DNA from: SIG78 sp045587205
Lineage (GTDB): Bacteria; Verrucomicrobiota; Lentisphaeria; Victivallales; Victivallaceae
Length of the DNA: 12,423 nt
NCBI GenBank assembly: GCA_045587205.1
Contig: JAZNBV010000054.1
Span: 1 to 12,423, forward strand
Direction of reading: 5' to 3'
Shown here: in pieces, positions 5,534 to 12,423 of the stretch
How the letters are laid out: each line of letters begins with the position of its first letter
Position numbering within the stretch: the stretch's first letter is position 1
The notes under the pieces: model-generated
What the model was told of the DNA's origin: nothing
What the model saw: only the letters and a program-made list of their open reading frames with translations
Databases searched by the model: none
Made by a program: the position numbers and the translations under genes

Positions 5534-7264
5534 ATGGCTAAATTTCCGATTGAAACAATCCGTCACAGTGCCGCGCACGTTATGGCGGCGGCGGTGCAGA
5601 AGCTTTTCGGCGATGTCAAATTTGATATCGGTCCTTCGACCAGCGACGGTTTTTACTATGATTTTGATATGGAACACCGTCTTTCTGTGGAAGATCTGGA
5701 AAAGATCGAGGAAGAGATGCGCAAGATCGTCAACGCTCATATTCCGTTTGAATACAGCGAAATGAGCCGCGACGAAGCCAGGGCTTTTCTGGAAGGCAAA
5801 AATCAACCCTACAAACTTGAGCGTCTGGCGGATATTCCAGATGATTCCAAGATTACTTTTTATACCATCGGCGATTTTGCCGATCTCTGCCGCGGACCGC
5901 ACGTTGAACATACCGGTCAGATCGGTGCGTTCAAACTTATGAATGTTGCCGGCAGCTATTTCCGCGGTGATGAAAAAAATCAGATGCTGCAGCGCATTTA
6001 CGGTGTGGCGTTTGCCGATAAAGCCGAACTCAATGCGCATCTGCGGATGCTGGAAGAAGCCAAGAAACGCGATCACCGCAAACTTGGCAAGGAACTTGAA
6101 CTTTTCAGTTTTTCTGAAAATGTCGGACCCGGTCTGGTGCTGTGGCACCCCAAAGGCGCATTTATCCGCAATGCGTTTGAAACCTATTGGCGCGAAAAGC
6201 ATTACAGCAACGGATATGATCTGCTCTATACTCCGCATATCGGTCAGAGCGTACTCTGGAAGACCAGCGGACACCTGGATTTCTACCGCGATGCAATGTA
6301 TTCTTCTATGGAAATCGATGAAATCGACTACTATGTCAAACCGATGAACTGTCCTTTCCATATTGAAGTTTACAAGAGCCGTCTGCGCAGTTACCGCGAA
6401 TTGCCGTGCCGCTGGGCTGAATTGGGTACTGTGTACCGTTACGAAAAATCCGGTGCACTGTATGGTTTGCTGCGTGTACGCGGCTTTACCCAGGACGATG
6501 CACACATTATCTGTACTCCTGAACAGATTGAAGACGAAATCGCCCGCGTGCTGGAATTCAGTCTTTCTATCTGGAAGGATTTCGGCTTTACGGAAATCAA
6601 ACCCTATCTGGCGACCCGTCCTGCCAAGGCTGTCGGTGACCCCGCCCGCTGGGAACAGGCGCTTAATGCATTGAGCAATGCAGTGAAAAAAGCCGGGCTG
6701 GAATGTGAAGTTGATAATGGCGGCGGCGCGTTCTATGGTCCGAAAATCGACCTCAAGGTCAAAGATGCTATCGGGCGCGAATGGCAGACCACCACGATTC
6801 AGTTCGACTTCAACCTGCCGGAACGCTTCGACCTTACCTATGTAGGCGAAGATGGCAAGAAACATCAGCCCTATATGGTGCATCGCGCATTGTTCGGTTC
6901 GCTGGAGCGCTTCTTCGGTATTCTTATCGAACAGTATGCCGGTGCTTTCCCGATGTGGCTGGCTCCGGTGCAGGCCAAGGTGCTGCCGATTACTGAAAAA
7001 CAGCACGAATATGCCCGCAAGGTGGTCGATGAATTGCGCGCCAACGGTATCCGGGTGGAACTTGATGACCGTGCGGAAAGCCTGGGGGCGCGTATCAAAG
7101 ATGCCCGCAATCAGCGTACCAACTACATATTGGTCTGTGGCGAAAGAGAAGCCGAAGCCAATCTGATCGGGGTCCGCAGCCGCCGCGAAGGCGAGCTTGG
7201 GGCTATGAATTTGACAGAATTGCTGAAAAAAATGCAATTTGAAGTTGCGAATAAAATAATTTGA
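5534..7264 (+). CDS. thrS: Threonyl-tRNA synthetase lacking the TGS domain
   Basis: ThrRS charges tRNA-Thr and removes mischarged serine. The 576-residue product begins directly in the editing domain (HSAAH, His11/His15; DLCRGPH, Cys119/His123). The class II catalytic core follows, with zinc ligands Cys273 (MNCPFH), His324 (DDAH) and His450 (MVHRALFGS), motif 2 around YRYEKSGALYGLLRVR and motif 3 at ALFGSLERF. The C-terminal anticodon-binding domain runs from about 475. Alignment with E. coli (about 642 residues; editing His73/77, zinc Cys334) leaves about 62 residues missing at the N-terminus, exactly the TGS domain. ATG 5534 has AGGTGA (5523-5528) 5 bases upstream. An in-frame TAA at 5489 rules out an upstream TGS exon in this frame. 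infC follows after 83 bases. Confidence 0.96.
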   Translation: MAKFPIETIRHSAAHVMAAAVQKLFGDVKFDIGPSTSDGFYYDFDMEHRLSVEDLEKIEEEMRKIVNAHIPFEYSEMSRDEARAFLEGKNQPYKLERLADIPDDSKITFYTIGDFADLCRGPHVEHTGQIGAFKLMNVAGSYFRGDEKNQMLQRIYGVAFADKAELNAHLRMLEEAKKRDHRKLGKELELFSFSENVGPGLVLWHPKGAFIRNAFETYWREKHYSNGYDLLYTPHIGQSVLWKTSGHLDFYRDAMYSSMEIDEIDYYVKPMNCPFHIEVYKSRLRSYRELPCRWAELGTVYRYEKSGALYGLLRVRGFTQDDAHIICTPEQIEDEIARVLEFSLSIWKDFGFTEIKPYLATRPAKAVGDPARWEQALNALSNAVKKAGLECEVDNGGGAFYGPKIDLKVKDAIGREWQTTTIQFDFNLPERFDLTYVGEDGKKHQPYMVHRALFGSLERFFGILIEQYAGAFPMWLAPVQAKVLPITEKQHEYARKVVDELRANGIRVELDDRAESLGARIKDARNQRTNYILVCGEREAEANLIGVRSRREGELGAMNLTELLKKMQFEVANKII

Positions 7265-7279
7265 GTTATATTATAAAGA

Positions 7280-7310
7280 TTGACACATCGCGGGTATGAT
7301 GTGTTGAAAT
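7280..7310 (+). promoter_or_regulatory. Promoter-like element and hairpin between thrS and infC
   Basis: A consensus -35 box TTGACA lies at 7280-7285, but the best -10 match is TGAAAT at 7305-7310 with a 19-base spacer, which is weak. The same stretch forms a 7-bp hairpin, ACACATC (7283-7289) with GATGTGT (7298-7304), without a T-run. It could be a weak internal promoter for infC-rpmI-rplT or an RNA element; the evidence is thin. Confidence 0.3.
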
Positions 7311-7334
7311 AGGCTTATACCAGGACTTTTACAG

Positions 7335-7339
7335 GGAGG
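7335..7339 (+). promoter_or_regulatory. Shine-Dalgarno that fixes the AUC start of infC
   Basis: GGAGG is the strongest SD in this part of the window and lies 8 bases before ATC 7348. No ATG, GTG or TTG occurs in this frame between the upstream stop (TGA 7297-7299) and codon 27. The SD therefore points to ATC as the initiation codon. Confidence 0.8.
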
Positions 7340-7347
7340 ATCAGGTT

Positions 7348-7950
7348 ATCGCTAAGCTGTTAAAACCGGGAGATCGTTCGTTTACCGCCGAACAGGTTCG
7401 CCTGATAGGCGCAAACGGAGAGCAGTTGGATATTGTAACTTTGGCTAAAGCGCGTGAACTCGCGCAGCAATCAGGGTTGGATCTGGTGCTGGTTTCAGAC
7501 CGTGCAGTACCGCCGGTAGTGCGCGTTATGGACTATGGTAAACTTCTGTTTGAACAGAAGAAAAACCTGAAAAATCAGCGCAAGAACAATGTGGCCCAGA
7601 AAGTCAAGGAAGTCAAGTTCCATATCAATATCGATACCCACGACTATGAATATAAGCTTGCACGCGGGGTGGAATTCCTCGGTAAAGGCTGCAAGTTGAA
7701 GGTCACATTGATGCTGCGCGGGCGCGAAATGGCCCACCAGGATCTGGCCTTTGAATTGATGGACAAGGTTATGGCGTATCTGGCAGAATATGGCGAAGCC
7801 GATGGCAAGCCGAAATTGCTGGGACGCAATATCACTGTATTTTTTGCGCCGCTGAAGAAGTCAGGGCGCACCGCCGAGGCCGGCCGGCATCTGCCGCCCC
7901 GGGAGGATAACGAACAACCTGAAAACGGCGATGACGACAGCGAAGAATAA
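7348..7950 (+). CDS. infC: Translation initiation factor IF-3 with an AUC start codon
   Basis: IF-3 binds the 30S subunit, blocks premature 50S joining and checks the start codon and initiator tRNA. Starting at ATC 7348 the product is 200 residues. The N-domain shows EQVRLIGANGEQLDIVTLAKA and PPVVRVMDYGKLLFEQ; the linker is Lys/Asn-rich. The C-domain has KEVKFHINIDTHDYEYKL, LMLRGREMAHQ and GRNITVFFAPLKK. A tail of about 30 residues ends in an acidic NGDDDSEE. A first ATG-like alternative, TTG 7426, would delete the start of the N-domain. Non-AUG starts on infC are known (AUU in E. coli) and let IF-3 repress its own synthesis; the same logic is inferred here. The usual RIN(x)EI segment near the N-terminus is not recognisable. 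Confidence 0.9.
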   Translation: MAKLLKPGDRSFTAEQVRLIGANGEQLDIVTLAKARELAQQSGLDLVLVSDRAVPPVVRVMDYGKLLFEQKKNLKNQRKNNVAQKVKEVKFHINIDTHDYEYKLARGVEFLGKGCKLKVTLMLRGREMAHQDLAFELMDKVMAYLAEYGEADGKPKLLGRNITVFFAPLKKSGRTAEAGRHLPPREDNEQPENGDDDSEE

Positions 7951-7986
7951 GTCATTGACGCTTTCGCAAAGAAAAGGAGAAAAACG

Positions 7987-8187
7987 ATGCCTAAATTGAA
8001 GACCCGGAAGTGCGCTGCCAAGCGCCTGAAGCAGACCGGGACCGGTAAGTACCGCCACAACAAGGCGGGTGCCCGTCACCTCATGTCCACTAAAAACGCC
8101 AAACGCCGTCTGCGCCTCCGTCAGGATGGTGAAGTTTCGCCCGCAGAAAAGAAGCGTATCAAGGTGGCTCTGCCTTACGGTCTGTAA
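7987..8187 (+). CDS. rpmI: 50S ribosomal protein L35
   Basis: L35 is a small, very basic large-subunit protein. The 66-residue product starts MPKLKTRKCAAKRLKQTGTGK, then RHNKAGARHLMSTKNAKRRLRL, and ends IKVALPYGL, matching the family at full length. AGGAG at 7975-7979 lies 7 bases before ATG 7987. It is the middle gene of the conserved infC-rpmI-rplT operon, 36 bases after infC. Confidence 0.97.
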   Translation: MPKLKTRKCAAKRLKQTGTGKYRHNKAGARHLMSTKNAKRRLRLRQDGEVSPAEKKRIKVALPYGL

Positions 8188-8233
8188 GGTTGAGGCTTAA
8201 CTCTAAACAAGCTAAACGTGAGGAATTTATATT

Positions 8234-8587
8234 ATGAGTAGAGTAACTTGTGCAGTCGCTTCCAGAATACGCCGTAAGCGCGTATTGGAGCGCGCCAAAG
8301 GTTTTTACGGTGCCAGCAGCAAACGCATCCGTACCGCGTATGATGCCGTTGATAAGGCGATGACCCACGCGTACCGTGGCCGTAAACAGAAGAAGCAGCA
8401 GTATCGTCAGCTCTGGACTGTGCGTATCAACGCCGCCTGCCGTATGCTGGGTACCAACTACAGCCAGTTTATGAACGGTCTCAAGAAGGCCGGGATTGAG
8501 CTGAACCGTAAGATGCTGGCTGATCTGGCAGTTACGGAATTTCAGGAGTTCAAGGCTCTGGTGGAAAAAGTTTCCAGCGCCAAGTAA
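8234..8587 (+). CDS. rplT: 50S ribosomal protein L20
   Basis: L20 binds 23S rRNA early in large-subunit assembly. The 117-residue product has the basic N-terminal extension (RIRRKRVLERAKGFYGASSKRIRTA), the YRGRKQKKQQYRQLWTVRINAACR core, and the C-terminal domain with NYSQFMNGLKKAGIELNRKMLADLA. It is full length. GAGGAA (8220-8225) is 8 bases before ATG 8234. In E. coli and Bacillus L20 represses the operon by binding its mRNA; I could not identify such a site here by eye. A strong terminator follows. Confidence 0.97.
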   Translation: MSRVTCAVASRIRRKRVLERAKGFYGASSKRIRTAYDAVDKAMTHAYRGRKQKKQQYRQLWTVRINAACRMLGTNYSQFMNGLKKAGIELNRKMLADLAVTEFQEFKALVEKVSSAK

Positions 8588-8626
8588 CTTTTGATCACCG
8601 ATTGAATCGGTAGTTTAAGAAATTAC

Positions 8627-8681
8627 AGCTTGAGAGCCGGGCCTTTTTGAGAAAGGCACGCTCTCAAGCTTTTTCTTTTTT
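8627..8681 (+). terminator. Strong intrinsic terminator after rplT
   Basis: An 11-bp perfect stem (8627-8637 with 8660-8670) encloses a second stem, GCCTTT with AAAGGC, and is followed by a long T-rich tract to 8681. It closes the thrS/infC-rpmI-rplT unit and implies that pheST has its own promoter. An additional 3-bp-stem-loop-like mini hairpin (ACCGAT-TGA-ATCGGT, 8597-8611) precedes it. Confidence 0.93.
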
Positions 8682-8703
8682 GCAGGTCAGAAAAGAAAAA
8701 GCT
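8667..8703 (+). repeat. 13-bp inverted repeat overlapping the terminator T-tract
   Basis: AGCTTTTTCTTTT at 8667-8679 is exactly repeated in inverted orientation at 8691-8703 with an 11-base gap. The left arm shares the end of the terminator stem and its T-tract, so the two foldings exclude each other. Read from the other strand the repeat also yields a T-rich arm, so it may form part of a bidirectional terminator; this is inferred. Confidence 0.6.
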
Positions 8704-8731
8704 GCAGTAAAGCGGTAAAAAAGTTTTGTGC

Positions 8732-8771
8732 AGCTTGCAAATTTTACAGAGCACTGTTGAATTTGCAAGTT
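8732..8771 (+). promoter_or_regulatory. Long dyad in the pheS leader (attenuator or operator candidate)
   Basis: CTTGCAAATT (8734-8743) and AATTTGCAAG (8760-8769) form a perfect 10-bp inverted repeat, extended outward by A-U and G-U pairs. An inner ACAG/CTGT stem closes an AGCA loop. It ends 42 bases before the pheS ATG and is followed by only four T residues. As RNA it would be a long AU-rich hairpin; as DNA it could be a symmetric protein-binding site. A weak promoter-like pair (TTGAAT 8757-8762, 19-base spacer, CATTAT 8782-8787) overlaps its right arm. No Phe-rich leader peptide is visible. Confidence 0.5.
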
Positions 8772-8812
8772 TTACAAAAAACATTATCCAACCAACATAA
8801 CAGGTGAAAAAA

Positions 8813-9835
8813 ATGGCTAATCAAATTGTAGAAGCTATTGAAAAGGCGTTGGCAGAAGCCCAGGTCAAACTCGCCGCCGCAACTGCTCCTGATGCAGTTG
8901 AAGCAGTGCGTATTGATCTTATCGGTCGTAAAGGCTTGCTGCCGGCATTGAGCAAACAGATGGGTTCGCTTGCCCCCGAAGAGCGCGGCGCCGCCGGCAA
9001 GGCGTTCAACATTGCGCGCGAAAAACTGCAGAATATGATTGAGGAAGCGCTGGCGCGTTTGAGCAATGCTGCTGAAGCATCCGGTGATGCCATTGATCTT
9101 ACACTGCCCGGCCGCCAGATGGCAGTCGGACACAAGCACCCGGTGGTCAAGGTTATTGATGAATGTGCTGCGATCTTCCGTCGTATGGGGTTTATGGTCG
9201 CGGAAGGTCCGGAAATCGAACAGGTGTATTTTAACTTTGATGCGTTGAATACCCCGCAGGATCACCCCAGCCGCGATCCCGGCGATACATTCTATTTCCC
9301 CGACGGTCGTTTGATGCGTACCCAGACCTCGCCGGTGCAGATTCGCGTTATGGAATCGCACGAACCGCCGGTGCGAATCGTTGCGCCCGGCCGCTGTTTC
9401 CGGCGCGACACACCCGATGCCACGCACAGTATGAATTTCCACCAGATCGAAGGCCTTTACATTGATAAGAATGTGTCACTGGCTGACCTGAAGGCGGTGC
9501 TTCAGAATTTTGCTACTGAAATGTTCGGTCCGGAAGTACGCATCCGTACCCGTCCGCACTTTTTCCCCTTTACCGAACCGAGCGTGGAATACGATTTTTC
9601 CTGCATTATGTGCGGCGGCAAGGGCTGCAATGTCTGCAAACAATCCGGCTGGCTGGAAATTGCCGGTGCCGGTATGGTTGACCCCAATGTGCTGCGCAAT
9701 GTGGGGTATGATCCGGAAGTGTGGAGCGGTTTTGCGTTTGGATTCGGTATTGAACGGTTGGCTATGATGCGCTACCGCATTGCCGATATCCGCTGGTTGT
9801 ATGAAAATGACGTGCGGTTCCTCGCTCAATTCTGA
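8813..9835 (+). CDS. pheS: Phenylalanyl-tRNA synthetase alpha subunit
   Basis: PheS is the catalytic subunit of the alpha2-beta2 enzyme that charges tRNA-Phe. The 340-residue product has an N-terminal coiled-coil region (about 1-90) that contacts tRNA. The class II core follows: GFMVAEGPEIE, FDALNTPQDHPSRDPGDTFY, motif 2 at GRCFRRDTPDATHS and QIEG, and motif 3 at FGFGIERLAMMRY. A four-Cys cluster, C-x2-C-x4-C-x2-C (Cys264, 267, 272, 275), precedes GWLEIAGAGMVDPNVL; similar clusters are found in many bacterial PheS proteins and look like a metal site. ATG 8813 has AGGTGA (8802-8807) 5 bases before it, the same arrangement as thrS; GTG 8804 lies inside that SD and is rejected. pheT follows after 18 bases. 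Confidence 0.97.
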   Translation: MANQIVEAIEKALAEAQVKLAAATAPDAVEAVRIDLIGRKGLLPALSKQMGSLAPEERGAAGKAFNIAREKLQNMIEEALARLSNAAEASGDAIDLTLPGRQMAVGHKHPVVKVIDECAAIFRRMGFMVAEGPEIEQVYFNFDALNTPQDHPSRDPGDTFYFPDGRLMRTQTSPVQIRVMESHEPPVRIVAPGRCFRRDTPDATHSMNFHQIEGLYIDKNVSLADLKAVLQNFATEMFGPEVRIRTRPHFFPFTEPSVEYDFSCIMCGGKGCNVCKQSGWLEIAGAGMVDPNVLRNVGYDPEVWSGFAFGFGIERLAMMRYRIADIRWLYENDVRFLAQF

Positions 9836-9853
9836 TTCAGGAGTTTACAGATT

Positions 9854-12256
9854 ATGAAAATCGGTTATAATTGGCTTAAAAGCTATGTGAATATTGATTG
9901 CGATCTTGCCACATTGTGTGATAAATTGACAATGGCGGGGATCGAAGTCGAAGGTATCGAACAGGCTGCCGGAGTGCCTGATGGTGTGGTGGTTGCCAAA
10001 ATTATGGAACGCAAACCGCACCCGGACAGCGATCATATGTCGGTCTGTCAGGTGTTTGACGGTACTGAAACTATCCAGGTGGTCTGCGGCGCGCCCAACT
10101 GCGATGCCGGTAAAGTTGTCCCGCTTGCCAGGATTGGCACGGTCTTCAACACTCCCGAAGGCTCGTTCAAGATCAAGCGCTCCAAACTCCGCGGAGTTGA
10201 GTCCTGCGGTATGATGTGCGCCGCAGATGAAATCGGCGTACCCGGCGGTCACGACGGCCTGCTGGAGCTGGATGAAACTCTGGAATTGGGTTCGCCGGTT
10301 GCCGCGTTATTTCCCGGCGATGCCACGCTGGAACTGGAATTGACCCCCAACCGCCCGGATTGGCTGTCGCACGTGGGGATCGCCCGCGATGTGGCGTGTC
10401 TGCTCAAGAGCAAATTGGTGATGCCGGAAATCAAGGTGCCGGCGGTGGAAAATCCGGAAAAGATTGATGATCTACTTACAGTTGATGCTCCGGATCTCTG
10501 CAAATGCTACGGCGCGCGTATTATCCGCAATGTCAAGATCCAGCCCAGCCCGGATTGGCTGCAGGAACGCCTGATCAGTGCCGGTCTGCGCCCCATCAAC
10601 AATGTGGTTGACGTTACCAATTATGTGATGCTGGAACTCGGTCAGCCGCTGCACGCATTTGATCTGGATAAACTTGAAGGCAAGCGCATCGTGGTACGCC
10701 GCGCCACTGCCGGTGAAGTTATCCGTACACTGGACGGAGTTGAACGCAAACTCGATGAACGCGCTCTGGTCATTTGCGACGCGGTCAAACCGATGGCGAT
10801 CGCCGGCGTTATGGGCGGCGAAAATTCCGGCGTCAGCGAAAATACCGTTGATTTGCTGATCGAAAGTGCAATTTTTGATGCATCCAATATCCGCGCCACC
10901 AGCCGCCGTATCGGTCTTTCCACCGATGCCAGTTACCGCTATGAACGCGGCGTTGACTTTGACGGCTGCGACCGCGCCGCTGACCGCTGCGCCCAGCTGA
11001 TACTGGAAACTGCCGGCGGTTACATTGCCACTGACCTTATCAAAGTCAGCGGTATGCGTCCCGAAAATCCGGTAGTCAAGTGCCGTTTTGACCGCATCCG
11101 TTCGCTGGTCGGTGCGCCGTTGAGCAACGAAGAAATAATTGCCATTCTTGAAGGACTGGAACTTGTCATCAGCAATGTCACCAATGATGATTGCGTGGTC
11201 ACTGCTCCGCTTTTCCGTATGGATCTTACGCGGGAAGCTGACCTTGCCGAAGAAGTTGCCCGTATCTACGGACTCGATAATATTCCGACTGTGCGCGTGC
11301 GCTCGACCGTGGTCGATACCATCCGCAATGATACATATTTCAAGATTCAACAGCTGCGCGAAGAATTGATCCGCCTGGGCTTGTTTGAATGTATGCATTA
11401 CAGTATGGTCAAGGAATCTTCGGCATTGAGCGATCCGCGCTTTACCGCTGATGATCTGATGAAGATCGGTAATCCTATGAGTCTGGATCTGGCGGTATTG
11501 CGTCCTTCGATGCTGGGCGAAATGCTCGAAAGTGTGGAACGCAATATTGCCCGCAGAAATCTCTCTCTGCGCCTTTTCGAATTGGGCCGCAGCTTCTGCA
11601 AGAATCAGGCGCTCTTCCCGGAAGAACGGCAGAGTATTGCTCTGGTGCTCACCGGTCCGCGCCACCCGGAACGCTATTCGGCGGAAGCTTCCGAGTGCTG
11701 CGATTTCTACGACCTCAAGGGGGTAGTCGAATCGCTTTGCACGATGCGCCGCATTGCTTCGTGGGGCTTTGAGCCGGTGGAAGATGAGCGTTTTGCCGGT
11801 AAAAAAGGTCTGGCGCTCTACATTGATGGTAAATACGCCGGTGCGCTGGGTGAACTCAATAAGCGCTATACCGCCAAATGGCGTACTTCCAACGCAGTGT
11901 TTTATGCCGAAATCGAAGTGGAAAACCTGCTGGCAGCCAAACTTCAGCCGGAATTTCTGATCCCTGTGTCCACATTTCCTGCTACCACGCGCGACGTGGC
12001 GTTCATCAAGCCGGCGAGTCTGACTCACGCGGAAATTGTCAAGTTCGTCAACAATATACATTTGAAGAACTTGGAAAAGATCGAACTCTTTGACCTCTTT
12101 GCCGATGAAAAGACGCTGGGAGCAAATAAGGAAAGTGCCGCATACCGTTTTACTTTCCGTGCCGCCGACCGTACTTTGACCGACGACGAAGTCAACAAAG
12201 CATACAATAAACTGCGTGACCGTCTGGCAGCAGATCTCAAGGTGGAACTGCGCTGA
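9854..12256 (+). CDS. pheT: Phenylalanyl-tRNA synthetase beta subunit
   Basis: PheT is the large non-catalytic subunit of PheRS; it binds tRNA, edits Tyr-tRNA-Phe and supports the active site in PheS. The 800-residue product is full length (E. coli about 795). Domains in order: N-terminal start MKIGYNWLKSYVN; a tRNA-binding OB fold at about 40-150 (KPHPDSDHMSVCQV, VVCGAPNC); the B3/B4 editing module at about 200-400 (NNVVDVTNYVMLELGQPLHAFD, AIAGVMGGENSGV, RYERGVD); the B5 region (about 400-480); a degenerate catalytic-like domain (about 480-690); and a C-terminal FDX-ACB anticodon-binding domain from about residue 706 (STFPATTRDVAF). AGGAG at 9839-9843 is 10 bases before ATG 9854. It is cotranscribed with pheS. 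Confidence 0.97.
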   Translation: MKIGYNWLKSYVNIDCDLATLCDKLTMAGIEVEGIEQAAGVPDGVVVAKIMERKPHPDSDHMSVCQVFDGTETIQVVCGAPNCDAGKVVPLARIGTVFNTPEGSFKIKRSKLRGVESCGMMCAADEIGVPGGHDGLLELDETLELGSPVAALFPGDATLELELTPNRPDWLSHVGIARDVACLLKSKLVMPEIKVPAVENPEKIDDLLTVDAPDLCKCYGARIIRNVKIQPSPDWLQERLISAGLRPINNVVDVTNYVMLELGQPLHAFDLDKLEGKRIVVRRATAGEVIRTLDGVERKLDERALVICDAVKPMAIAGVMGGENSGVSENTVDLLIESAIFDASNIRATSRRIGLSTDASYRYERGVDFDGCDRAADRCAQLILETAGGYIATDLIKVSGMRPENPVVKCRFDRIRSLVGAPLSNEEIIAILEGLELVISNVTNDDCVVTAPLFRMDLTREADLAEEVARIYGLDNIPTVRVRSTVVDTIRNDTYFKIQQLREELIRLGLFECMHYSMVKESSALSDPRFTADDLMKIGNPMSLDLAVLRPSMLGEMLESVERNIARRNLSLRLFELGRSFCKNQALFPEERQSIALVLTGPRHPERYSAEASECCDFYDLKGVVESLCTMRRIASWGFEPVEDERFAGKKGLALYIDGKYAGALGELNKRYTAKWRTSNAVFYAEIEVENLLAAKLQPEFLIPVSTFPATTRDVAFIKPASLTHAEIVKFVNNIHLKNLEKIELFDLFADEKTLGANKESAAYRFTFRAADRTLTDDEVNKAYNKLRDRLAADLKVELR

Positions 12257-12423
12257 AGAGCGCGTTGTAAACAACTTGTACCGGGGATGTTGCAAAACTG
12301 TTTTGTGGGGAAAAAACCTTTTTGAAAAAAGGTTCTTTTCCCCACCTTGTCCCGCCATAGCCTTTGGCGACGGCGGAACCCCATTTCTTGGCACGGCGTA
12401 ATGAAATGAAGTCGGCTCCAAAA
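12257..12423. repeat. Non-coding tail after pheT with stacked inverted repeats (likely dispersed repeat or terminator)
   Basis: No gene is supported here. A long imperfect inverted repeat at 12305-12345 pairs GTGGGGAAAA with TTTTCCCCAC. After one bulged base it pairs AACCTTTT with AAAAGGTT, giving about 18 bp. A second hairpin at 12352-12376 pairs CCGCC/GGCGG and GCC/GGC with two mismatches. A third weak stem joins CATTTC (12382-12387) to GAAATG (12403-12408). There is no clean T-run after the stems, so this is not a textbook terminator, though it may stop transcription from pheT. The stacked arrangement resembles intergenic dispersed repeats; copy number cannot be judged from one window. Confidence 0.5.

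Noticed and set aside
5480..7237. 585-residue open frame on the minus strand opposite thrS
   Set aside because: It runs opposite a full-length ThrRS with all catalytic residues. The translation is low-complexity His/Phe/Ile-rich shadow sequence with no family features.
8728..8760. Possible leader peptide before pheS (GTG 8728, about 10 codons)
   Set aside because: It has one Phe codon, no clear SD, and does not resemble a Phe-attenuation peptide.
9602..9640. Cys cluster in PheS as a novel zinc domain
   Set aside because: A C-x2-C-x4-C-x2-C insert before GWLEI is seen in many bacterial PheS proteins, so I treat it as a known variant.
10472..12421. 649-residue open frame on the minus strand opposite pheT
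   Set aside because: It is a mirror of pheT coding bias. It starts in the repeat-like tail, has no SD-supported start or recognisable domain, and lies against a certain gene.
1..12423. Mobile elements, CRISPR arrays, tRNA/rRNA genes, defence or biosynthetic systems
   Set aside because: I looked on both strands and found no transposase, integrase, spaced repeats, cloverleaf or accessory gene set; the window is housekeeping throughout.

Overview
This window is a dense, all-forward block of bacterial housekeeping genes for translation, with two nucleic-acid maintenance enzymes embedded in it. Every convincing gene is on the + strand. G+C content is roughly half, and nearly every gene has a purine-rich Shine-Dalgarno (SD) site. 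Low-complexity Ala/Lys/Glu tails occur on several translation proteins. The protein variants and the inverted-repeat sequence at the right end remind me of the PVC group (Lentisphaerota/Victivallales-like), but that is an impression and the window contains no phylogenetic marker I can verify.

Layout. (1) 1-997: the end of a gene that is probably rpsB, then tsf (EF-Ts) and an intrinsic terminator. (2) 1026-2405: a dGTPase-family dNTP triphosphohydrolase (dgt-like) where many bacteria have pyrH and frr. (3) 2406-5350: an AT-rich leader with candidate promoters, then rpsP (S16), khpA (KH protein), trmD, rplS (L19) and rnhB (RNase HII). This is the widespread rpsP-trmD-rplS cluster, but rimM, normally between khpA/rpsP and trmD, is missing. 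(4) 5534-8681: thrS without a TGS domain, infC starting at an AUC codon, rpmI and rplT, closed by a strong intrinsic terminator. (5) 8682-12256: a leader with a long dyad, then pheS and pheT. (6) 12257-12423: a non-coding tail with two stacked inverted repeats that look like a dispersed repeat or hairpin terminator.

The genes make or service the ribosome (S2, S16, L19, L20, L35), modify tRNA (TrmD), charge tRNA (ThrRS, PheRS), and start or sustain translation (IF3, EF-Ts). Dgt and RNase HII tune dNTP pools and remove ribonucleotides from DNA. KhpA is a small RNA-binding protein.

I found no mobile element, CRISPR array, defence system or clearly novel multi-gene system. The points of interest are small: an AUC start on infC with an unusual IF3 N-terminus, a terminal clamp-binding-like motif on RNase HII, a Cys-rich N-terminal extension on KhpA, a TGS-less ThrRS, absent rimM, a 44-nt trmD/rplS overlap, and several unexplained RNA hairpins.
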